A stretch of DNA of 64,000 bases, taken from Streptomyces sp. NBRC 110028 (GTDB taxonomy: Bacteria > Actinomycetota > Actinomycetes > Streptomycetales > Streptomycetaceae). The translations under genes and the position numbers were made by a program. The stretch's first letter is position 1; each line of letters opens with the position of its first letter. The stretch is from the NCBI RefSeq assembly GCF_001417735.1, contig NZ_BBUZ01000034.1, forward strand, positions 151,103 through 215,102. Reading direction: 5' to 3'. Below are positions 54,749-63,830 of the stretch, one piece after another. Below the pieces are notes generated by a model, which was given only the letters and a program-made list of their open reading frames with translations, ran no database searches and was not told where the DNA came from.

Positions 54749-55441
54749 TCAGGCGCCGAGCGCACCGCCGGCACCCCCGGGCTCCTCCCCGGCGAACGCC
54801 TCCGGCTCAAGATGAATGACCCCGTAGTCATAGCCGTGCCGCCGGTAGACGACGCTGGGCTGGCTGGTGTCGGAGTCGACGAACAGATAGAAATCGTGCC
54901 CGACCAGCTCCATCTCGTAGAGAGCCTGGTCGAGCGTCATCGGGACCGCGGCGTGAGTCTTCTCACGGACCACGAGGGGGCCCTCGCCCTGGACCTCCAG
55001 GGGCCCCATCCGGGTGGTCGGCACGGTGTCCGACGGGGTGCGCTGGGCGGCGATCTCGCCGTGCCCGTTGATACGTGCCGCATTGGGCACCGTGATGGCC
55101 ACGTCGCTGGCCGGAATACGACCGTTGCCACGCCGGGTGTGGCGCTTGTCGTGCTGCTTGCGCATCCGCGCTTCCAGCTTGCCGGCCGCCAGGTCCAGCG
55201 CCGCGTACGGATCGGCCGCCGCGGCCTCCGCCCGAATGACCGGGCCGCGCGAGCGAAGGGTGATCTCCACACGGTCGGACCGATCGGCCTGACGCGGGTT
55301 GTGCTCCTTGGACACCTCGACATCGAGGCTGATCACCTTGCCGTCGAGCTTCTGGATCTTATCCAGCTTCAGCTTCTCGGCCACGTGCTTCCGGAACCGC
55401 TCGGGCACCTCTGTTTTACGGCCCTTGACGACGATGTCCAC
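54749..55441 (-). CDS. hpf: Long ribosome hibernation-promoting factor
   Basis: This is a 230-residue long-form HPF. The S30AE N-terminal domain (1-~110: VDIVVKGRKTEVPERFRKHVAEKL, DRVEITLRSRGPVIRAEA) binds the 30S subunit. The C-terminal domain (~170-220: MTLDQALYEMELVGHDFYLFVDSDT, VVYRRHGYDYGVIHL) dimerises ribosomes into 100S particles. The GTG at 55441 is chosen over the ATG at 55474 because GGAG lies 6 bases before it and the product matches the usual length. Confidence 0.93.
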   Translation of the reverse strand: MDIVVKGRKTEVPERFRKHVAEKLKLDKIQKLDGKVISLDVEVSKEHNPRQADRSDRVEITLRSRGPVIRAEAAAADPYAALDLAAGKLEARMRKQHDKRHTRRGNGRIPASDVAITVPNAARINGHGEIAAQRTPSDTVPTTRMGPLEVQGEGPLVVREKTHAAVPMTLDQALYEMELVGHDFYLFVDSDTSQPSVVYRRHGYDYGVIHLEPEAFAGEEPGGAGGALGA

Positions 55442-55759
55442 GCAGAACTCCGTTCCCGGGTCGCTCCGGATCATCCACCGGAGCTCAATCCCTTGTGCAC
55501 TAGGCTCCGGCGTCTTCCGGAGCCACCGGCTTGGCAGCTTTCACCTCTCCTTCCCACGGGGAAGAAGTCCACCCCGTTTCGTCCAACGACTCACAAGAAA
55601 GCACCCAAAAGCACGCCAAGCGGATTTGCGAGTCATAGCACCTGCCACTCCTCACAACCGAACATAGCTCGCCCGGACGGATGTCGGCACCCCCTACCGG
55701 GCCGTACCTCCGATCAGGTGCTTGGCATCCTTACAGCCTGCAACGACGCGGCTTCGTAT
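55442..55759. promoter_or_regulatory. Intergenic region upstream of hpf
   Basis: 318 bp between the comF-like stop and the hpf start. Part of it (about 55560-55740) is less GC-rich than the genes around, as expected of a stress-type promoter region, but no clear -10/-35 hexamers were recognised. Confidence 0.35.
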
Positions 55760-56530
55760 TCAGTTCCGCTTACCGCTCGCGAAGGGTCTGAGACGGCCGG
55801 AAGTCGTCGACGGGGCGGGAAGCCCCGAAGGCGCGGAGTCCGGCGGCGCGGCCACCACCGCCCCGCCCACCACGCGTCCGCCCGCCTCCGCCACCGCCCG
55901 GGCCGCCTCCGCGAGCGAGGCCCCCGTCGTCATCAGATCGTCCACCAGCACCACCGGGCCCGCCACCAGGAGCCGCCCACCGCCCGGCACGGCCTCCAGC
56001 GCCCCCGTCACGTTCTCCCGGCGCTGCCGGGCATCCAGCCCCGACTGGTCGGTCACCCGGCGCCGCTGCCGCAACACCGCCGGCACCCGCGCGGGGCACC
56101 CCGCGCGGCGCAGCACACCCGCCGCCGCGAACGCGATACGCCGGGCCGGATCATGGCCCCGCGCCCCCACCGCACGCCGCGCCGAGGGCACCGGCACCAA
56201 CAGGAGCGGCGGGCTTCCCCCCACCCCGGGCAGGGCCCCGCTGGCCGCCGCCCGCACCGCGTCGGCCAGCGCCTCGCCCAACGGCCCCGCCAGCCGCAGC
56301 GCTCCCCGCTCCTTGTGCGCGAGCAGCACCGCGCGGGCCTCGTCCACGTAATCCACCGCCGCGTGGACCACCGGCAGCCCCGGCGGCACCGGGCTCGGCA
56401 GCACCCGGCGCGCCCCGGACCCGCGCAGCACCGCATGGCACCGGTCGCACAGCGGGACACCCGGCCGACCGCACCCCGCGCAGTCGGCCGGCAGCACCAG
56501 ATCGGCGATCTCCTGCCACCAGCCCCGCAT
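55760..56530 (-). CDS. ComF-family phosphoribosyltransferase
   Basis: This is a 256-residue protein from the ATG at 56530 (MRGWWQEIADLVLPADCAGC). The N-terminal zinc finger has CAGCG and CDRC, and the PRPP-binding loop is VVLVDDLMTTGAS. Family members are implicated in DNA uptake or repair; the substrate is unknown. It follows lpqB by 127 bp on the same strand. The C-terminal tail (about 30 residues) is Ser/Pro/Arg-rich. Confidence 0.9.
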   Translation of the reverse strand: MRGWWQEIADLVLPADCAGCGRPGVPLCDRCHAVLRGSGARRVLPSPVPPGLPVVHAAVDYVDEARAVLLAHKERGALRLAGPLGEALADAVRAAASGALPGVGGSPPLLLVPVPSARRAVGARGHDPARRIAFAAAGVLRRAGCPARVPAVLRQRRRVTDQSGLDARQRRENVTGALEAVPGGGRLLVAGPVVLVDDLMTTGASLAEAARAVAEAGGRVVGGAVVAAPPDSAPSGLPAPSTTSGRLRPFASGKRN

Positions 56531-56657
56531 GGCCCCCACTGTCCCGTCACACCGGCCGGGCCGCCACCCCCTGTGGAAAACCACGCGCATGTGGACAACC
56601 AGCCGCCCCCACGGCGGGGCAGACGGTTGCCGAGCCGCCACCACGCACGCCCTACGG

Positions 56658-58526
56658 CTATCCGGGGTACACCGGCCCGGAACCGTCCTCGTCCACGGTC
56701 TTCCAGTCCGTGTTCGGCAACAGCCGGACGATCCCGTTCTCCCTGGTCTCGGCGAGCAGCGGCCGGGTCTGGTCCTCCGAGGCGGCGACCGTCTCCACCC
56801 CGTTCGGCCCCGGCACCTCCGGCAGATCCGCCGGAGAGCCGTCCGTTTCCACGTACTGCAGTTGCTGCACGCCGTCCGACTCACGACCCGCGACCACCAG
56901 CCGGCTGTCCCCCGCCCAGGACGCGGTGTCGACGTCCTGCAGCTTCGGCGCGATCGCGTGCAGCGCCCGCACCGACAGCTTCGGATGGGCCGCCGTGCCC
57001 CGCCGCTCGATCCGGCCCAGCCGCAGCGTCGTATGCCCGTCCCGCTTGACCAGCATCGCGATTCTCGTGCCGTCCGCCGACACCCGCAGGGCCGTGATCC
57101 GGCCACCGTCGAGCGCCGGCAGCCCGACCTCGTCCGCCTGGCCCGTATCGCCCCGCAGCCGCAGCAGCCGCGGCCGCTGCGGATCCCGGTCGGCCACCCA
57201 CAGCCCGCCCAGCCCGTCCCAGCTGGGCGCCGTCAGCCCCTGCTCGGGGCTGCCACCCTGGCTGTGCACCCGCACCCGGCCCCGCTCGGCGCCGGACGAC
57301 AGCTCCGTCACATACAGCGACCGGCCGTCCTGGCTGACCGCCGCGGCGTCCCGCTCGTCGCGCGAGACCGCCACCGTGCCCAGCCCCGCGCCCTCGGCGC
57401 CGAACGGCCCCGGCACCGGCCGCGGCTTGTCCTCGTCGTCGGACAGCCGGACCATTCGGTGCTGCGCGTCCACGAAGTACTGGTGCTGGGGCCGCCCGAT
57501 GACCTGGGCGGGGGCGTACGCGCGCGCCGCGTCGCTCGACAGCGCGCACAGCTCGGAGCCGCTCTGCCGCTCCAGCCGCACCCCGCTGACCTCGTCCGAC
57601 CCCTCCCAGAGGTCCTGCACCGTGAACAGCGTCTGCGCCGCCATCCGGGCACACCGGCCCGGGCTGATCCCCGCCGCCTGATCGCTCAGCCGGACCTTGA
57701 GCGCGTTCGAATCGTCCAGCGACAGCCGGTCGGTGTGCCGGCCGAGCGCCGTACCGGCCGGGAACGCCGTGCTGACCACCGGCTCCAGCCAGTCCGTCGG
57801 GCCGTCCAGCAGCGCCTTGACGGTCGCCGTGACCGGATTGATGCGCCGCCGCAAATAGACCGGATCCGCGACCAGGACCTCGTCCCCCACCCGCGAGTCC
57901 TCGCCGTCCGGCCCCAGCTTCGCGAAGTAGTACTTGTTCACCGAGTGGTAGATGCGCTGGAAATCGGACTCGCCGAGCACCAGCCCCGGCGGCGGCCCGT
58001 CGATCCGCCACTCCGACCCGCGCAGGGTCAGATGGATGCGCTGCTCGTACCTCTCCTCATCGGGCCGGTAGGCGTGCGTCGCGTCCACCGTGGCGATCCG
58101 CTTGCCCGACAGCACGACCGTCTTGCTGTCGCCGTCCCGGTCGGCGGGGTCGGTCTCGACCCGCACGTCCGGCGCCTGCTCAAGCACCGTGGTCCGCGCG
58201 AACGGATCCCAGTCCTTGGAGGCGCCCCGGGTCAGATACTCCTTCGCGGTGGCGAAGTTCTCCTCGTCGCTCGTCGTGGCCTCCAGGAAGCCGGAGACCA
58301 GCTCCGCGGGCTGCTCGCCCTTGCCCGGGCTCACCCCGTACACCCGGACCTGCGAATCCACGTCCGAGCGCGGCGAGGAGTCCACCCGGCGCACGTCCCC
58401 GCTGTCGGGCATCGAGGCACAACCGGACAGCAGCAGCACACCACATGCCAGCAACGTGCCCGTGCCCCGCACGCGGTGGCGCGCGCCGGAGCGGGAACGG
58501 TGGCTGTCGGCACGGTCAGCGCCCAC
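56658..58526 (-). CDS. lpqB: Lipoprotein LpqB (MtrAB accessory)
   Basis: This is a 622-residue lipoprotein from the GTG at 58526, inside the end of mtrB (11-base overlap) and preceded by GGGAGGG. Its signal peptide ends in the lipobox LLSGC, with Cys36 as the lipidated residue. A GerMN-like domain (about 70-300) and a C-terminal beta-propeller-like region with repeated WADRD/RLLRLRG and VSADGTRIAML strands follow. In actinobacteria LpqB acts with the MtrB kinase at the membrane and influences its signalling. Operon position supports that. Confidence 0.93.
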   Translation of the reverse strand: MGADRADSHRSRSGARHRVRGTGTLLACGVLLLSGCASMPDSGDVRRVDSSPRSDVDSQVRVYGVSPGKGEQPAELVSGFLEATTSDEENFATAKEYLTRGASKDWDPFARTTVLEQAPDVRVETDPADRDGDSKTVVLSGKRIATVDATHAYRPDEERYEQRIHLTLRGSEWRIDGPPPGLVLGESDFQRIYHSVNKYYFAKLGPDGEDSRVGDEVLVADPVYLRRRINPVTATVKALLDGPTDWLEPVVSTAFPAGTALGRHTDRLSLDDSNALKVRLSDQAAGISPGRCARMAAQTLFTVQDLWEGSDEVSGVRLERQSGSELCALSSDAARAYAPAQVIGRPQHQYFVDAQHRMVRLSDDEDKPRPVPGPFGAEGAGLGTVAVSRDERDAAAVSQDGRSLYVTELSSGAERGRVRVHSQGGSPEQGLTAPSWDGLGGLWVADRDPQRPRLLRLRGDTGQADEVGLPALDGGRITALRVSADGTRIAMLVKRDGHTTLRLGRIERRGTAAHPKLSVRALHAIAPKLQDVDTASWAGDSRLVVAGRESDGVQQLQYVETDGSPADLPEVPGPNGVETVAASEDQTRPLLAETRENGIVRLLPNTDWKTVDEDGSGPVYPG

Positions 58527-60552
58527 GGGGGCGGCCCTCCCCTTCGTTCGGTGTCGTTCGCTCCCGGTGCTCCCGGTGCGACGGCTCCGTGGCGCCACGC
58601 ACCACCCGGGCCCCGTTCCCGGGCAGCGCCGTCGGATCGGCGGAGGGCACCGGGGCGTCGGCGGGCGGGAGCGCGGAGCGGGGCTGCGCGGGCACCGAGG
58701 CCAGCCGCTCCGCCGCGGGCTGCGCCTGCCCGCCGTTCCCGCCGCCGGGCAGCCGGTTGCGCCGGGAGTCCTCGGGCTCCAGCGGGATCGGCGAACCGCG
58801 CAGCACATCGCCCGCGGCGCGCGGCAGCGTCAGCCGGAACTGCGAACCGCCACCGGGCTCGCCCCACGCCTGGAGCCAGCCGCCGTGCAGCCGCGCGTCC
58901 TCCACCGCGATCGACAGACCGAGGCCGGTGCCACCGGTCGTCCGGGCGCGCGCCGGGTCGGCCCGCCAGAAGCGGTTGAACACCCGCGTCGCCTCGCCGG
59001 GTTTCAGCCCCACCCCGTAGTCCCGCACGGCCACGGCGACCGCGCCGCCCGCCGCCGCGAGCCGCACCACCACGTCCCGGCCCTCGCCGTGCTCCACGGC
59101 GTTGACCACCAGATTGCGCAGCACCCGCTCCACCCGACGGGCGTCCGCCTCAGCGACCACCGGCGCCTCGGCGCCCCGCACCAGGATCCGGGTGCCCTTG
59201 GCGTCGGCCAGCGGCTCGGCCCCGTCGACCACCCGGTTCACCACATCGCGCAGATCGATCTGGTCGGCCTCCAGGGCGGCCGCGCCCGCGTCGAACCGGC
59301 TGATCTCCAGCAGATCGGAGAGCAGCGACTCGAACCGGTCGACCTGGCCCCACAGCAGCTCGGCCGAGCGCGCCGTGATCGGGTCGAAGTCCTCACGCCC
59401 CTCATAGATGACGTCCGCCGCCATCCGCACGGTCGTCAGCGGTGTGCGCAGCTCATGGGAGACGTCCGAGACGAACCGCCGCTGCATCCGGGACAGCTCC
59501 TCCAACTGCTGGATCTTGAGCTGGAGGTTCTGGGCCATCTTGTTGAACGCCTCGCCGAGGCGGGCGATGTCGTCCTCCCCGGTGACCTTCATCCGCTCCT
59601 GCAGCAGACCGGCCGCCAGCCGCTCGGAGATCCCCGCCGCCATCCGCACCGGCGTGACGACCTGCCGCACCACCACCCAGGCGATGGCGCCGAGCAGGAC
59701 CACCACGAACACCCCGGCCGTGGCCAGCGTGCCCTTCACCAGGCTCAGCGACTTCTCCTCCTGGGTGAAGGGGAAGAGGTAGTACAGCTGATAGGCGTCG
59801 CCGTGGTTGTCGTCCAGCCGCTTGCCGATGATCAGCGCGGCCTCGCTGTCGCCGGAGCCGAGGTGCTCGATCCGCCCGTACTGCTCGTACGGCATGGTCC
59901 GGCCCTCGTCCACCCGCTGCCGCAGATCGGCGGGCACGCTGTCCGCCTTGACGTCACCGGAGGCCCGGGGGCCACGGCTGGCCACATAGGGCGTCTCCCC
60001 GGAGTCGGAGCTGAGCGCGACCACCGAGTACGCGCCCTTACCACCACTGGCCAACTGCTCCACCAGGGCGTTCAGCCACGCCCCCGCGTCCTGGGCGCCC
60101 CGGCTGCCGGGCCCCGCACCGTCCTGACCACCGGAATCGCTCTTACGGTCGGCCATCTGCTCGGCCACCTCGAACCCGCCGACGGCCTGGCCCTGCGCGG
60201 CATGCCGCTTGGCGTCCAGCAGCCCGTTGCGCACCTGCCCGATGACGACCAGGCCGAGCAGGATCACCACTCCGAGCGACATCAACAGCGTGGTGGCCAC
60301 CACCCGCAGCTGGATGTTCCGCCGCCACAGCCGGGCAGCGGGCAGGAGCGGACGGCGCACCCACCGGCCGAACAACCGGATCAAGGGATGGGCCGGTCCG
60401 CCGGAGGCACCGTCGGGCAGCAGATGCCCGCCGCTCCACAGCCGCCGGAGCAGCGGAATGTCGCCCGCCGGATCGGGTCGCCCCGCCCGGCCGCTCTCCG
60501 GCGCCCCGCCTCCCGAACCCTGGGGCCGCGGAGCCGTGCCGCCACCCGTCAT
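58516..60552 (-). CDS. mtrB: Sensor histidine kinase MtrB
   Basis: This is a 678-residue kinase. A Pro/Gly-rich cytoplasmic N-terminus precedes TM1 (LRVVATTLLMSLGVVILLGLVV), an extracellular sensor (~110-275), TM2 (LATAGVFVVVLLGAIAWVVV) and HAMP. The DHp domain has the phosphoacceptor His in FVSDVSHELRTPL. The ATPase domain has the N box NLVVNAVEHGE and G boxes DYGVGL and GGTGLGLSI. A long Pro/Ala-rich tail (~565-678) ends the protein. Its ATG lies 1 bp after the mtrA stop. Confidence 0.95.
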   Translation of the reverse strand: MTGGGTAPRPQGSGGGAPESGRAGRPDPAGDIPLLRRLWSGGHLLPDGASGGPAHPLIRLFGRWVRRPLLPAARLWRRNIQLRVVATTLLMSLGVVILLGLVVIGQVRNGLLDAKRHAAQGQAVGGFEVAEQMADRKSDSGGQDGAGPGSRGAQDAGAWLNALVEQLASGGKGAYSVVALSSDSGETPYVASRGPRASGDVKADSVPADLRQRVDEGRTMPYEQYGRIEHLGSGDSEAALIIGKRLDDNHGDAYQLYYLFPFTQEEKSLSLVKGTLATAGVFVVVLLGAIAWVVVRQVVTPVRMAAGISERLAAGLLQERMKVTGEDDIARLGEAFNKMAQNLQLKIQQLEELSRMQRRFVSDVSHELRTPLTTVRMAADVIYEGREDFDPITARSAELLWGQVDRFESLLSDLLEISRFDAGAAALEADQIDLRDVVNRVVDGAEPLADAKGTRILVRGAEAPVVAEADARRVERVLRNLVVNAVEHGEGRDVVVRLAAAGGAVAVAVRDYGVGLKPGEATRVFNRFWRADPARARTTGGTGLGLSIAVEDARLHGGWLQAWGEPGGGSQFRLTLPRAAGDVLRGSPIPLEPEDSRRNRLPGGGNGGQAQPAAERLASVPAQPRSALPPADAPVPSADPTALPGNGARVVRGATEPSHREHRERTTPNEGEGRPRGR

Positions 60553-60553
60553 C

Positions 60554-61231
60554 TCAGCTGGGCCCGGCCTTGTAGCCGACGCCGCGCACGGTCACCACGA
60601 TCTCCGGCCGCTCCGGGTCCTTCTCGACCTTGGAGCGCAGCCGCTGCACATGCACGTTGACCAGCCGGGTGTCGGCCGCGTGCCGATAACCCCAGACCTG
60701 CTCCAGCAGCACCTCGCGGGTGAACACCTGCCACGGCTTACGGGCCAGCGCCACCAGAAGATCGAACTCCAGCGGGGTCAGCGCTATCGACTGCCCGTCC
60801 CGCTTCACCGAGTGCCCGGCGACGTCGATCACCAGATCGCCGATCTGCAGCTGCTCCGGCGTCGGGTCCTCGGACCGCCGCAGCCGCGCCCGGATCCGGG
60901 CCACCAGCTCCTTCGGCTTGAACGGCTTGACGATGTAGTCATCGGCACCGGACTCCAGCCCGACCACCACGTCGACCGTGTCGCTCTTGGCGGTGAGCAT
61001 GACGATCGGCACCCCGGACTCGGCCCGGATCAGCCGGCATACCTCGATCCCGTCCCGTCCGGGCAGCATGAGGTCGAGCAGCACCAGATCCGGCTTGGCC
61101 TCGCGGAAGGCGGCAAGGGCCTTGTCGCCGTCCGAGACGAACGACGGTTCAAAGCCTTCGCCGCGCAGCACGATGCCGAGCATCTCTGCCAGTGCGGTGT
61201 CGTCGTCGACGACAAGGACGCGTCCCTTCAT
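60554..61231 (-). CDS. mtrA: Response regulator MtrA (OmpR family)
   Basis: This is a 225-residue regulator. The receiver domain has the DDD acidic pocket (9-11), phosphoacceptor Asp53 in VLLDLMLPGRDG, and Lys in VKPFKPKEL. The winged helix-turn-helix is in the C-terminal ~95 residues (ALTPLEFDLLVALARKPWQVFTREVLLEQVWGY, DTRLVNVHVQRLRSKVE). MtrA is a global regulator of development and antibiotic production in Streptomyces. Its ATG overlaps the mtnA stop by 4 bases, so mtnA and mtrA are translated together. Confidence 0.97.
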   Translation of the reverse strand: MKGRVLVVDDDTALAEMLGIVLRGEGFEPSFVSDGDKALAAFREAKPDLVLLDLMLPGRDGIEVCRLIRAESGVPIVMLTAKSDTVDVVVGLESGADDYIVKPFKPKELVARIRARLRRSEDPTPEQLQIGDLVIDVAGHSVKRDGQSIALTPLEFDLLVALARKPWQVFTREVLLEQVWGYRHAADTRLVNVHVQRLRSKVEKDPERPEIVVTVRGVGYKAGPS

Positions 61232-62388
61232 GAGGCCATCATCCCATTACCTGATCGTGACCTGGAGCACAGCTCCGCGATACCCCCTTCGGTGACGGGC
61301 GCGACGACACCGCGCTCGGTGACGATCGCGGTGATCAGCTCCGGCGGTGTGACGTCGAAGGCCGGGTTGTACGCCTGTGTCCCCAGGGGGGCGACCGGCA
61401 CTCCCATCGCCGCCTCGGCCCCGGGGCCGGCCGGAGCATGCGGCACTATGACGTCCGTCACCTCATGTCCGGGCCGCTGCTCGACCTCGATCGCCGCCCC
61501 GTCGGGGGTGTCCGGGTCCATCGTGGTGGTCGGGGCCACCACGATGAACGGCACATGGTGGTAGCGGGCCAGCACCGCGAGCGGATAGCTGCCGACCTTG
61601 TTGGCCACCGAACCGTCCGCGGCTATGCGGTCCGCGCCTATCAGCACCGCGTCCACCTCTCCCGCCGCGAACAGCGACCCGGCCGCGTTGTCGGTGAGCA
61701 GCGTGTACGCCATCCCGTCCCGGGCCGCCTCGTACGCCGTGAGGCGGGAGCCCTGGAACAGCGGACGGGTCTCGTCCACCCACAGCCGCCGCAGCTGCCC
61801 GGCGTGGTGCACCGCCTTGACCACGGCCAGGGCGGTGCCCTCACCGCCGGAGACCAACGCTCCGGTGTTGCAGTGGGTGAGGATGCGGTAGCCCCCGGCG
61901 GGCAACAGCTCATCGAGGAGCGCCTGGCCGTGCTCGGCCAGGCGCTCGCTGGCCTCGGCGTCCTGACCGTGGAGGGTGCGGGCCTCGGCGAGCGCGGCAG
62001 CGGCGGCACGGTCAGGGGCCGCCCCGTCCCCGATCGCCGCGTGGTACGCGGCGGCGGCCCGGCGCACGCCATAGCCGAGGTTGACGGCGGTGGGACGGGC
62101 ATGGGCGAGCGATTCGGCGGCCTCATCCACATCGAATCCGCGCACCGCGGCGAGGGCGACCCCATAGGCCCCGGCGATGCCGAGTATCGGGGCTCCCCGT
62201 ACGGCGAGCGAGCGGATCGCCTCCACCAGCATCGGCACATCCGTGCACACCAGCTCGACCTCCTCGGCCGGAAGCCGGGTCTGGTCGAGGAGCACCACCA
62301 CGGGCCCCTCCGGTGGTTCCTCCCAGCGCAGTGCGAAAGCAGTGGGCGCTGCGGCGCCTTCCGGGGATCCCCGGTGCTGATCAGCCAT
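61228..62388 (-). CDS. mtnA: Methylthioribose-1-phosphate isomerase
   Basis: This is a 386-residue eIF2B-like isomerase of the methionine salvage pathway, converting methylthioribose-1-phosphate to methylthioribulose-1-phosphate. Signatures are AVRGAPILGIAGAYGVALA, RILTHCNTGALVSGGEGTAL with its catalytic Cys, LIGADRIAADGSVANKVGSY, and the TPPELITAIVTERGVVAPV end. The ATG at 62388 (MADQHRG) is used; a longer frame from 62466 lacks family similarity. It heads the mtrA-mtrB-lpqB operon. Confidence 0.94.
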   Translation of the reverse strand: MADQHRGSPEGAAAPTAFALRWEEPPEGPVVVLLDQTRLPAEEVELVCTDVPMLVEAIRSLAVRGAPILGIAGAYGVALAAVRGFDVDEAAESLAHARPTAVNLGYGVRRAAAAYHAAIGDGAAPDRAAAAALAEARTLHGQDAEASERLAEHGQALLDELLPAGGYRILTHCNTGALVSGGEGTALAVVKAVHHAGQLRRLWVDETRPLFQGSRLTAYEAARDGMAYTLLTDNAAGSLFAAGEVDAVLIGADRIAADGSVANKVGSYPLAVLARYHHVPFIVVAPTTTMDPDTPDGAAIEVEQRPGHEVTDVIVPHAPAGPGAEAAMGVPVAPLGTQAYNPAFDVTPPELITAIVTERGVVAPVTEGGIAELCSRSRSGNGMMAS

Positions 62389-62537
62389 CCGCCCAGTCTG
62401 CCCCCTGCGGTGCCGACTAATGAAGTAGTCAGCCCACCCCGGCGCCCGGTACGAACCGCAACACACCGTGGCACGATGGCTACGAACCGGCCGTCACCGC
62501 ATCCGCGACCGGCCAAGGAACAACCTACGGAGCGACG

Positions 62538-63749
62538 ATGAACGACTCTCCGGGCTGGGCTCCGCCCGGATCGTCCCCTTCCGACGAGCCCGACCACGGC
62601 AGTCAGCAGCCGAACGAGCCCGTCGGCCACCCCGCGCAGGAGCGGCCGGCTCGGGGCACCACCTGGGCCAGGCAGCAACCCCCAGCGGGACGCTGGACGG
62701 CCCCCGACGGCGGCATCTCCACGCCGCCTACGCATCCGGCCGGACCGGCGAACGGCGGCGGCTGGGGCACCGGTTGGCGACAGGCCCCGCCCGCGCCCCG
62801 CCCCGGTGTCATCCCGCTCCGCCCGCTCGGTGTGAGCGAGATCCTGGACGGCGCGATCGCCACGATGCGCGCTCACTGGCGCACGGTCCTCGGCATCTCG
62901 CTCGCCGTCTCGGTGGTGGCCCAGGGGCTGATCACCGTCGTCACCGGTCTGTGGTTCCGCACTACTTCCGGAACCGGCTCCGTCGACAAGCCGGATCCCA
63001 CGCTCGGGGAGACGCTGGAGTCCGTCCGCAGCGCGATGGGCAGCAGCTCGGTGACGTTGTTCGTCGGTGTGCTGGGCACGATCGTGACGACCGCCCTGCT
63101 GACCATGGTCACCGCCCGGGCAGTCCTGGGGCGGCCCGTGTCCACCGGCGAGGCCTGGGGCGACGCCCGGCCGCGCCTGCTTCAGCTGTGCGGCCTGCTC
63201 CTGCTCATCCCGGCCATCGCCGCGGCCGTCATCAGTGTGGGCATGGCGCCGGGGCTGCTCCTCGCAGCGGTCGGTGTGCCCAGCGAGGGCGCGGCGCTCG
63301 CCTCGCTCGGAGCTCTCGCGGGCACGGGCGTCGCCATCTGGCTCTGGATCCGCTTCAGCCTCGCCGCCCCCGCGCTGATGCTGGAGAAGCAGGGGATCAT
63401 CTCCGCCCTGCGCCGCTCGGCCAAGCTCGTACGCGGAGCGTGGTGGCGGGTCTTCGGCATCCAGCTGCTCTCCATCGTGCTGGTCTTCATCGTGGCCGCC
63501 ATCGTCGAAGTCCCGACCAGCGCCGTCGCGATGGCGTTCGGCGGGGACGGCGCCATCGACTACCTGTCCGGCGAGTCCGTCTCCGTCGGCTGGGCCTTCC
63601 TGATCGTCGTCGGCATCGGCGGAGTGATCAGCTCGGCCATCACCTTTCCGATCAGCGCCGGTGTGACCGCTCTCCTGTACATGGACCAGCGCATCCGCCG
63701 CGAGGCACTTGACCTCGACCTCGTCCGTGCCGCCGGCTACGGCGACTGA
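62538..63749 (+). CDS. Membrane protein with glycerophosphoryl diester phosphodiesterase membrane-domain-like fold (DUF7847 type)
   Basis: This is a 403-residue protein. The first ~90 residues are a Pro/Gly-rich cytoplasmic region. Then come IPLRPLGVSEILDGAIATMRAHWRTVLG and six or so membrane helices (among them LCGLLLLIPAIAAAVISVGM and VFGIQLLSIVLVFIVAAIVEV). The segment AAPALMLEKQGIISALRRSAKLVRGAWWRVFGI is typical of the family, whose function is unknown. It is divergent from mtnA (149-bp gap). A hairpin follows at 63791. Confidence 0.85.
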   Translation: MNDSPGWAPPGSSPSDEPDHGSQQPNEPVGHPAQERPARGTTWARQQPPAGRWTAPDGGISTPPTHPAGPANGGGWGTGWRQAPPAPRPGVIPLRPLGVSEILDGAIATMRAHWRTVLGISLAVSVVAQGLITVVTGLWFRTTSGTGSVDKPDPTLGETLESVRSAMGSSSVTLFVGVLGTIVTTALLTMVTARAVLGRPVSTGEAWGDARPRLLQLCGLLLLIPAIAAAVISVGMAPGLLLAAVGVPSEGAALASLGALAGTGVAIWLWIRFSLAAPALMLEKQGIISALRRSAKLVRGAWWRVFGIQLLSIVLVFIVAAIVEVPTSAVAMAFGGDGAIDYLSGESVSVGWAFLIVVGIGGVISSAITFPISAGVTALLYMDQRIRREALDLDLVRAAGYGD

Positions 63750-63790
63750 TGTCGTGATGGCTGAGATGGTTGTGGTGACAGTGGCGGGTA

Positions 63791-63830
63791 ATGGCGTCGG
63801 AACCGGCCCCACAGCGGGCCCTGACGCCAT
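63791..63830. terminator. Terminator-like hairpin after the DUF7847 gene
   Basis: ATGGCGTC (63791-63798) pairs with GACGCCAT (63823-63830), and inside it GGCCC pairs with GGGCC. It begins 41 bases after the stop codon. From 63750 to the window end no gene is supported. Confidence 0.6.
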
